NCBI GenBank assembly: GCA_021782195.1 | Contig: JAJXVI010000026.1 | Coordinates: forward strand, 1-11,120 | From: a bacterium | Lineage (GTDB): Bacteria > Vulcanimicrobiota > Xenobia > RGZZ01 | Direction: 5' to 3' | Length of the DNA stretch: 11,120 nt | Shown here: positions 5,955 through 11,120 of the stretch, in pieces | Position numbering within the stretch: the first letter of the stretch is position 1 | Layout of the letters: every line of letters starts with the position of its first letter | The notes under the pieces: generated by a model | Database searches by the model: none | What the model saw: the letters and a program-made list of their open reading frames with translations, nothing else | What the model was told of the DNA's origin: nothing | Position numbers and translations under genes: made by a program

Positions 5955-6764
5955 GTGCCGCAACCCCAGATTTCGTCGCCCTCGCCGTCCCCGGCGTCGC
6001 TCGTGCCGTCTCCGGCCGCGCCTGCGCCGTCCCCCGCTCCCTCGGCTCTACGCCCGGTGCAGTGGGGGATGGTCATCGACCTCGACTGTTGCACCGGTTG
6101 CAGCGCCTGCGTGGTGGCCTGCACGGCCGAGAACAACGTCCCCACGGTGGGTGCGCAGCAGTGCGCAATGGGGCGCGAGATGGCCTGGATTCGGGTGGAG
6201 CGCTTCTTTGAAGGGGAATATCCGAACGTTTCCGCCCACCACGCGCCGATGCTCTGCCAGCAGTGCGGCAATGCTCCATGTGAGTCGGTCTGCCCGGTTT
6301 TCGCGTCGTCTCACTCCGATGACGGTCTCAACCAGCAAACCTACAACCGCTGCATCGGGACCCGTTTCTGCGCGAACAACTGCCCGTATCACGTGCGCGT
6401 CTTCAACTGGTTCGAGCCGCTGTGGCCGGATCCGCTCGCGTGGCAGTTGAACCCCGACGTCACGATTCGCTCGGCGGGCGTGATGGAGAAGTGCACGTTC
6501 TGCGTGCAGCGTATCCGCAGAGGCACGGTCGACGCGATTGCCGACGGGCACACGGTGCGCGACGGCGAAGTGCGTCCGGCCTGTGCGCAGAGCTGTCCCA
6601 CCCACGCCATCCACTTCGGCAACCTCGACGACCCGAACAGCGTGGTGTCCCAGTTGTGGAAGAACCACCGTTCCCGCGCCTCGCGGGTGCTGTCCGACAA
6701 GAATACCGACCCTCACGTGATCTACCTGCGGCGCGTGGTCGTCGACGCGGAGGATCTTTTCTAA
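5955..6764 (+). CDS. actB2: ActB2: iron-sulfur (three [4Fe-4S], one [3Fe-4S]) subunit of alternative complex III
   Basis: This 269-residue protein follows actB1 by 14 bp; GTG 5955 has AGGGA (5941-5945) nine bases upstream. Residues 6-31 are a low-complexity run of Pro, Ser and Ala, then comes a PsrB/DmsB-like four-cluster ferredoxin fold. Cysteines fall in four groups: 46/49/52/56; 101/104/109/113; 133/139/143; and 180/183/210/214. The third group reads CIGTRFC, with Thr136 where a cysteine would be, which is the known sign of a [3Fe-4S] cluster in ActB and PsrB-like proteins. GREMAWIRVERFF (73-85) is also typical. There is no signal peptide, so it probably travels with ActB1 through the Tat system, as is known for such partners. 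The Pro-rich head may be what remains of the ActB1-ActB2 linker in fused homologues. Confidence 0.9.
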   Translation: MPQPQISSPSPSPASLVPSPAAPAPSPAPSALRPVQWGMVIDLDCCTGCSACVVACTAENNVPTVGAQQCAMGREMAWIRVERFFEGEYPNVSAHHAPMLCQQCGNAPCESVCPVFASSHSDDGLNQQTYNRCIGTRFCANNCPYHVRVFNWFEPLWPDPLAWQLNPDVTIRSAGVMEKCTFCVQRIRRGTVDAIADGHTVRDGEVRPACAQSCPTHAIHFGNLDDPNSVVSQLWKNHRSRASRVLSDKNTDPHVIYLRRVVVDAEDLF

Positions 6765-6766
6765 CC

Positions 6767-8173
6767 TTGAGCCGATCTGATGATAGTTCCCTGAACGAAC
6801 CTTATCATGCGCCCGACCTGCCGTATCGCGAAATCATCGAGCGCAGCATCGACCCGATGCGTTCCAGGATGTCGTGGCGCTCGACCACGCTCATGGCGGT
6901 CTGTTTTGCCCTCATCGTGAACGGGGCGATCTGTTTCTATCACCAGTTTCGCGTCGGTCTCGGACTTGCCGGCTACGCGCCGCCCGTGTTCTGGGGCACC
7001 TACATCGTCACGTTCGTCTTCTGGATCGGCGTGGCCCACGCAGGCGCATTGATCTCCGCGCTCCTGCGTCTCTCCGGCGCCGAGTGGAAGTCGTCGGTGA
7101 CGCGCCTTGCCGAGGTGCTGACCCTGTTCACCCTTCCCGCCGCGGCGATTTTCCCGATCATCCACCTCGGGCGTGCGGCCGTGTTCTACTACATGTTGCC
7201 GATTCCGAACGAGCGCATGCTGTGGCCGAATTTTCGCAGTCCGCTGGTGTGGGATTTCTTCGCCATCAGCACCTACATGACCGGGTCGGTGCTGTTCTTG
7301 TATGTGACGATGGTCCCCGATCTCGCGATCATGCGTCCGCACTTCCAGAACTGGCGCCATCGTCTGTACTCGCTGCTGGCCTGGGACTGGCGGGGGACTT
7401 CCGGGGAATGGCGGCGCGTGAAGGAGGCGGCAGCCCTCTTTTCGGTGGTCATCCTTCCCGTGGTGGTGTCGGTGCACACCATCGTTTCGTGGGATTTCGC
7501 GATGCAGATGGTGCCGGCCTGGCACTCGTCTGTGTTCGGCCCCTTCTTCTTCGTGGGCGCGCTGTTTTCAGGGATGGCCGCCGTCGTCACAATCCTCGCG
7601 CTCCTCAAGTGGACGGTTCCCGCATTCGAACCGTTCATCAGTCGCCAACACTTCGACTTTATCGGGCGCATCTGGCTGGTTCTCGGCCTGGCGTGGGGCT
7701 ACCTGTACTTCAACGAGTTCTTGCCCGACTACTACACGCACGCGGTCAACAAGGGCGACTACATGCACTGGCTGGCGTTCGGGCGTTTCACGTACATTTT
7801 CTGGGGAATGCTGCTGTGCAATCTGGTACTGCCGTTTGTTGCCCTGAGTTTTCGGGAGTTTCGCCAGAATATTCTCGCGATGTTCGTGCTATCGGTCATC
7901 AACCAGTGTGGCATGTATTTCGAGCGCATCAACATCGTGATCGGCGGACTCGAGGTCTGGAATCCGCTGGCCAGCAACACGGGACTGTATTTTCCCACCT
8001 ACACCGAGGTCAGCATCGTGCTGATGACGGTAGGCGCCGTGATTCTCGGTTACATGCTGTTCATACGCTACCTGCCCATTGTTCCCATCTGGGAACTGCT
8101 GGAGACGCAGTCGCGACAGACGGTGACCGAGGTGGCGGGCAAGAAGATCTACTTTTTCAAGTCTGGAGACTAG
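6767..8173 (+). CDS. actC: ActC: NrfD/PsrC-type quinol-binding membrane subunit of alternative complex III
   Basis: From TTG 6767 the protein has 468 residues; GGAGG (6749-6753) lies 13 bases upstream, a long gap, so the start is the least certain of the cluster. ATG 6857 is an alternative, but it would drop the PYREIIERSIDP segment that precedes the first helix. About ten membrane helices are visible, the first at 41-60. Family-specific motifs are WIGVAHAGALISALL (86-100), FPIIHLGR (129-136) and FRSPLVWDFFAISTYM (156-171), which match ActC/QrcD and mark the quinol site with His91, His133 and Asp163. It oxidises quinol at the periplasmic side and hands electrons to ActB2. A reading-frame extension upstream overlaps actB2 and is not credible. 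actDE starts 3 bp after the stop. Confidence 0.9.
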   Translation: MSRSDDSSLNEPYHAPDLPYREIIERSIDPMRSRMSWRSTTLMAVCFALIVNGAICFYHQFRVGLGLAGYAPPVFWGTYIVTFVFWIGVAHAGALISALLRLSGAEWKSSVTRLAEVLTLFTLPAAAIFPIIHLGRAAVFYYMLPIPNERMLWPNFRSPLVWDFFAISTYMTGSVLFLYVTMVPDLAIMRPHFQNWRHRLYSLLAWDWRGTSGEWRRVKEAAALFSVVILPVVVSVHTIVSWDFAMQMVPAWHSSVFGPFFFVGALFSGMAAVVTILALLKWTVPAFEPFISRQHFDFIGRIWLVLGLAWGYLYFNEFLPDYYTHAVNKGDYMHWLAFGRFTYIFWGMLLCNLVLPFVALSFREFRQNILAMFVLSVINQCGMYFERINIVIGGLEVWNPLASNTGLYFPTYTEVSIVLMTVGAVILGYMLFIRYLPIVPIWELLETQSRQTVTEVAGKKIYFFKSGD

Positions 8174-8176
8174 CCG

Positions 8177-9382
8177 ATGCGGATCAGCGCAGAATTCGAC
8201 GACTGGCAGTGTGCCCTGGCGGCGGCGCGTGAACTTGCCGAGACACGAGCGGTCGAGGCCGAGGACGTCGAGATCCGGTCGGCCTGGCCGCTCTACGAAG
8301 AGGCCCTGCCGCCGCACTTTGACCGCCCGATGCGCATTCGAAACCTGGTGAGAGTGCTCTGGGTGTTTGGCGCCATCGGCGGTCTCGTCATGGTCTGGTA
8401 CTGCCAGGTTGACTACAAGATCAATACGGGGGGGCAGCCGCTCGTGCCGTTGCCCCTCGACGCCATCGTGGCATACGAGTGCGCGCAGTTAACCGCGCTG
8501 GTGATGACTGCAGTGCTGTTTTTTAGCGAGACCACGGTTTTTCGGGCGCGTCCGAATCCGCCCGAGGAAGACCTTGGCGTCGCCTGCGGCATGACGGCCG
8601 TGGTGGTGAGCGGGGAAGGTGCCGAAAGCGCGGGCCGATTTCTTGAGGGCAGGGGAGCCCGTGTCGTCCGCACGTTTCGTTCGGTGGTCGTTCTTCTGCT
8701 GGCGGCGGTGCTGGCGGGGGGATCGACGGGTTGTGCGGTGCGCATGCGCACGCAGACCGGACACGGCATCTCCCTGAGCCTGACGGGACACCTCCTGGCG
8801 CAGCCGATCAAGGACCAGGAGAACGAGAACGCGGATCACGTGACCGGGGTCCTCAGCATGCCGTCCGCGCGAGATGCGGATCTCGTTGCCGTGCCTGAAC
8901 CGTATGGTCGCATCCTGCCGCCGGACGAGCTCGATCAACTGGCCACGCGTTATCCGGGGCGCAACACCCCCCCGCCTCTGCGTGGCCTGGCGAACCCTGT
9001 GCCGGATACCGTGCGCGAGGTTGCGATGGGAAAGCGCCTGTATCAGGACAACTGCGCGTTCTGTCACGGCGCGCGCGGGAACGGCGACGGGACCATCGCC
9101 CCGCTGTACGCAATTCCGCCCGCGAAGCTGACCGACCCGAGTCGACTGCCTCCGAACCTCGCGCCACTGCTGGGCGGAAAGCGCAGCGGTCTGACTGATG
9201 CCGACATGTTCTGGATTCTTACCGTCGGGCCGCCGTCAAACACCAGTGCGGACGCTCCGTCCATGCCGCCGTTTGGTTCGAAGATGGCGGCGGTCGATCG
9301 CTTTGCCATCGTGCGCTACGTCCGCGAACTGCAGCGCGAGGCAGGGGCGAAGATTCCGCCGCCGACGGGGGCGAACCCGTAG
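8177..9382 (+). CDS. actDE: ActD-ActE fusion: DUF3341 membrane subunit joined to monoheme cytochrome c
   Basis: One 401-residue frame holds two subunits. Residues 1-167 are ActD (DUF3341): a cytoplasmic head, two membrane helices (about 58-77 and 94-117) and the family motif TGGQPLVPLPLDAIVAYE, ending in an ALL-type RFLEGRGARVV tail. Directly after it, residues 168-186 form a hydrophobic stretch ending in GGSTGC that looks like an ActE lipoprotein signal. The ActE part follows, with one heme site CAFCH (293-297) and a likely Met ligand in PSMPPFG (Met363). ATG 8177 has GGAG (8165-8168) eight bases upstream. There is no stop between the halves. Internal GTG 8684 lacks a Shine-Dalgarno and would give a signal without basic residues. 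The product may be a three-helix fusion, or be cut at C186 by signal peptidase II. No actF follows. Confidence 0.88.
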   Translation: MRISAEFDDWQCALAAARELAETRAVEAEDVEIRSAWPLYEEALPPHFDRPMRIRNLVRVLWVFGAIGGLVMVWYCQVDYKINTGGQPLVPLPLDAIVAYECAQLTALVMTAVLFFSETTVFRARPNPPEEDLGVACGMTAVVVSGEGAESAGRFLEGRGARVVRTFRSVVVLLLAAVLAGGSTGCAVRMRTQTGHGISLSLTGHLLAQPIKDQENENADHVTGVLSMPSARDADLVAVPEPYGRILPPDELDQLATRYPGRNTPPPLRGLANPVPDTVREVAMGKRLYQDNCAFCHGARGNGDGTIAPLYAIPPAKLTDPSRLPPNLAPLLGGKRSGLTDADMFWILTVGPPSNTSADAPSMPPFGSKMAAVDRFAIVRYVRELQREAGAKIPPPTGANP

Positions 9383-9389
9383 CCTGCGC

Positions 9390-9456
9390 GGGACGTCCCT
9401 GGTCGGTGCGTGCGCGTCCCCGGTCGGTGCGTGCGCGTCCCCAGTCGGTGCGCTCC
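9390..9456. repeat. Three 21-bp tandem repeats after a 10-bp palindrome
   Basis: Units at 9394-9414, 9415-9435 and 9436-9456 follow CGTCCCxGGTCGGTGCGTGCG; unit two differs from one by a single base, and unit three has changes at the middle and at its last bases. GGGACGTCCC (9390-9399), a perfect palindrome, overlaps the first unit. They fill the gap between the convergent actDE and dehydratase stops. No T-tract follows a stem, so I cannot call a terminator. Its core GGTCGGTGCG also occurs once at 673-682. Confidence 0.8.
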
Positions 9457-9461
9457 GCCGA

Positions 9462-10451
9462 CTACTCCGCGGGGCGCGAGGAACGCGCCGCAGCACGACT
9501 CACCACGCGCGCCAGCATTTCCGCGCTCACGTTTCCTCCGCTTGCCACCACGCACGCCCCCTCGCCGCCAGGCAGGACGCCGCTCGTGATGGCTGCGGCG
9601 GCGAGCGCGCCAGTGGGTTCGACCACCAGCTTCGCGTGCTCTGCCAGAAGCCACATCGCGTCGAGCAGGGCGTCATCGCTGACCGTCACCACGTCGTCGA
9701 CGCAGGCGCGGATGAGTCCCAGGTTGCGTTCGCCGACCGCCAGCGTGCGCGCGCCATCGGCGATGGTGGTGGGGGGAGCGGTGAGGGTGATGCGCGACTG
9801 TCCCCGAAAGGACTGCTGACCGTCGTTTCCAGCCTCGGGCTCGACACCGATCACACGCACCCCGGGTCGGAGGGTGCGCAGGGCGAGGGCGACGCCGGCG
9901 AGCAGTCCGCCGCCGCCCAGCGGAACGACGACCGTGTCGACTTCGGGAAACTGTTCGACGATTTCGAGCCCCACGGTGCCCTGCCCGGCAATCACGTGGA
10001 AATCGTCGAACGGAGGCACGAGCGTCATCCCGCGCTCCTCTGCGATTCGGGACGCCACGGCGGTGCGCGTTTGAACCGTCACTCCTCGCGTGATCACTTC
10101 GGCGCCGTGGGCGCGTGTGGCGGCGACCTTGTGCGGCAGGGAGTCGTCGGGCATGACGATGACGGCAGGGATCTGTGCGATGCGCGCCGCAATGGCGACA
10201 CCCTGCGCGTGATTGCCGGAGGAAAAAGCGACCACACCTCGCGCGCGGATGTCCGCAGGAATCGAAAGAACCCTGTTCAGCGCGCCGCGGATCTTGAAGG
10301 CGCCGCCCTTCTGGAGCGACTCGGCCTTGACGCGAAAGCCGAGCGCCGGACACGCACACACCGGGGTACGGTACACGTTTCCCCTGATCCGCTCGGCGGC
10401 GGCGCGTACGTCATCGATGGCGGGCAGATCCACGGCGCCGGCTCGGATCAC
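9462..10451 (-). CDS. PLP-dependent threonine/serine dehydratase (fold type II), no ACT domain
   Basis: The protein has 329 residues and carries the fold-type-II PLP signatures: GGAFKIRGA (49-57) with Lys53 as the Schiff-base lysine, SSGNHAQG for substrate binding, the phosphate-binding glycine loop GGGGLLAG, EPTGALA, and SGGNV near the end. It deaminates L-threonine to 2-oxobutanoate and L-serine to pyruvate, in isoleucine synthesis or amino-acid breakdown; serine racemases share the same sequence pattern. There is no C-terminal ACT domain, so isoleucine feedback as in biosynthetic IlvA is unlikely; this resembles the catabolic TdcB/YkrV-like short form. The start is GTG 10451 without a good Shine-Dalgarno. 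The nuclease gene ends 19 bp upstream, so the two are probably co-transcribed. There is no visible link to the act operon, which is convergent. Confidence 0.88.
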   Translation of the reverse strand: MIRAGAVDLPAIDDVRAAAERIRGNVYRTPVCACPALGFRVKAESLQKGGAFKIRGALNRVLSIPADIRARGVVAFSSGNHAQGVAIAARIAQIPAVIVMPDDSLPHKVAATRAHGAEVITRGVTVQTRTAVASRIAEERGMTLVPPFDDFHVIAGQGTVGLEIVEQFPEVDTVVVPLGGGGLLAGVALALRTLRPGVRVIGVEPEAGNDGQQSFRGQSRITLTAPPTTIADGARTLAVGERNLGLIRACVDDVVTVSDDALLDAMWLLAEHAKLVVEPTGALAAAAITSGVLPGGEGACVVASGGNVSAEMLARVVSRAAARSSRPAE

Positions 10452-10470
10452 GGGGCGTGGGCGTCTGGAG

Positions 10471-11120
10471 TCAGTGTGAGTGGCCCGGGAGCAGCGACGA
10501 CGCCGCCGGCGCGGGCGGGTTCACGGGAGCGTGCGGCGGGACGTGAGCAACCGACTGCGCGACCGCCGACGTGGAACCGTACAACTGGTTGCACAGGTCG
10601 GCGAGGCGATACGCGGCGATCGCCACGTTCTGGTTCATGGTCTGCTCGATGCCAGCCAGGCGCGGGTCACTGGGTTGCACGCTTTCCCCAGGCGTGAACT
10701 CGCCCCAGATGTTGACGGCCTCGTTGCTGAGCGTCTTGACCCAGTCTTGCGGATTCTGGTCCTGCACCTGGGTTTCAAAGCGCGCCCGTGGGAACTGCTG
10801 TTGAAGCGACTCCGCGCGATTCTCGATCCAGGCGCGGCTGTCGGCGGTCAGCGGGTCGGGCAGGTACTTGTAGTTGTTCTCTTCTGCGCCAGAAGCGTTG
10901 ACGCCAGCGCCACCCTCGTCGAGCAGTTCGTGGAGGTTGTTGTCATACTTGCCAGCGCTTCCCCAGGTAAGGTTGAAGCGGTTGCCGCCCCCGTCGCCAT
11001 TGGGGAACTGCGCGCTGTAGTAGTCGACCACGTGTCCGGGCTGCGCGCCGATATCACCATAGAGGTGGGTGGTCCAGCGCAGGGCATCGGCCTGCATGTC
11101 AAGCGAGGAGCTCGGGTCCT
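10471..11120 (-). CDS. S1/P1-type zinc nuclease, C-terminal part
   Basis: The frame is open to the right edge, so 215 C-terminal residues are seen and the start and any signal peptide are outside. The segment WTTHLYGD then QPGH, GDGGGNRF and NLHELLD resembles the S1/P1 nuclease (PF02265) core HxxGDxxQPLH, DRGGN and NLHxxWD. The zinc ligands are kept: HxxxD in HLYGD, a His after QPG, and HxxxD in NLHELLD. The family has exported enzymes cutting single-stranded DNA and RNA, or acting as phospholipase C-like phosphodiesterases. Differences from the consensus are one extra residue between Asp and the following His, Gly for Arg in DRGGN, and Leu-Leu for Val-Trp before the last Asp. The last 35 residues are Pro/Ala-rich and end in HSH. 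An internal ATG at 11097 is not the true start. Confidence 0.75.
   Translation of the reverse strand, partial: DPSSSLDMQADALRWTTHLYGDIGAQPGHVVDYYSAQFPNGDGGGNRFNLTWGSAGKYDNNLHELLDEGGAGVNASGAEENNYKYLPDPLTADSRAWIENRAESLQQQFPRARFETQVQDQNPQDWVKTLSNEAVNIWGEFTPGESVQPSDPRLAGIEQTMNQNVAIAAYRLADLCNQLYGSTSAVAQSVAHVPPHAPVNPPAPAASSLLPGHSH

Noticed and set aside
6422..6766. In-frame upstream extension of actC
   Set aside because: It overlaps actB2 by more than 300 bp and its translation is unlike any ActC; the family-like sequence begins only after 6767.
9198..10697. Plus-strand 499-codon open frame
   Set aside because: It overlaps the end of actDE and lies antisense to the dehydratase, whose PLP motifs are unmistakable.
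1..11120. Insertion sequences, CRISPR arrays, tRNA or rRNA genes, toxin-antitoxin or defence genes
   Set aside because: No transposase, regular spacer-repeat array, RNA-gene signature or such protein motifs were visible on either strand.

Overview
GC-rich window (roughly 60-65% by eye) from a diderm-type bacterium that I cannot place to phylum. Its core is a same-strand cluster encoding an alternative complex III (ACIII/Act) or a close relative of it: a membrane quinol:electron-acceptor oxidoreductase that replaces cytochrome bc1. Stalk-domain (copper amine oxidase N-terminal-like) and DUF3370-like secreted proteins nearby are more often met in Gram-positive/Armatimonadota and cyanobacterial lineages respectively, so an understudied phylum is plausible, but this is inference.

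Layout. 1-487 (-): start of a secreted stalk-domain protein that runs off the left edge. 488-1053: long divergent intergenic region with candidate promoters and several strong inverted repeats, including a 25-bp-arm palindrome at 850-907. 1054-1806 (+): LOG-family phosphoribohydrolase. 1811-3028 (+): secreted protein of unknown function, perhaps DUF3370-like. 3029-3101: gap holding an 18-nt-arm hairpin. 3102-9382 (+): actA (pentaheme cytochrome), actB1 (Tat lipoprotein of the molybdopterin oxidoreductase fold), actB2 (four-cluster ferredoxin-like subunit), actC (NrfD/PsrC-type quinol-binding membrane subunit) and a fused actD-actE. 9383-9461: convergent gap with three 21-bp tandem repeats. 9462-10451 (-): PLP threonine/serine dehydratase without ACT domain. 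10471-11120 (-): C-terminal part of an S1/P1-type zinc nuclease, entering from the right edge.

How the genes work together. By analogy with studied ACIII, ActC oxidises menaquinol or ubiquinol at the membrane, electrons pass through the Fe-S clusters of ActB2 to the hemes of ActA and the ActE domain, and on to a soluble carrier or terminal oxidase. Spacing from actB1 to actDE is tight (14, 2 and 3 bp), so these are surely one operon; actA precedes by 67 bp. The cluster lacks an actF gene and neighbouring cytochrome oxidase genes, has ActB split in two, and carries ActD and ActE as one polypeptide with a lipobox-like segment in its middle. These are the main oddities. No mobile element, CRISPR array, tRNA or rRNA was seen.
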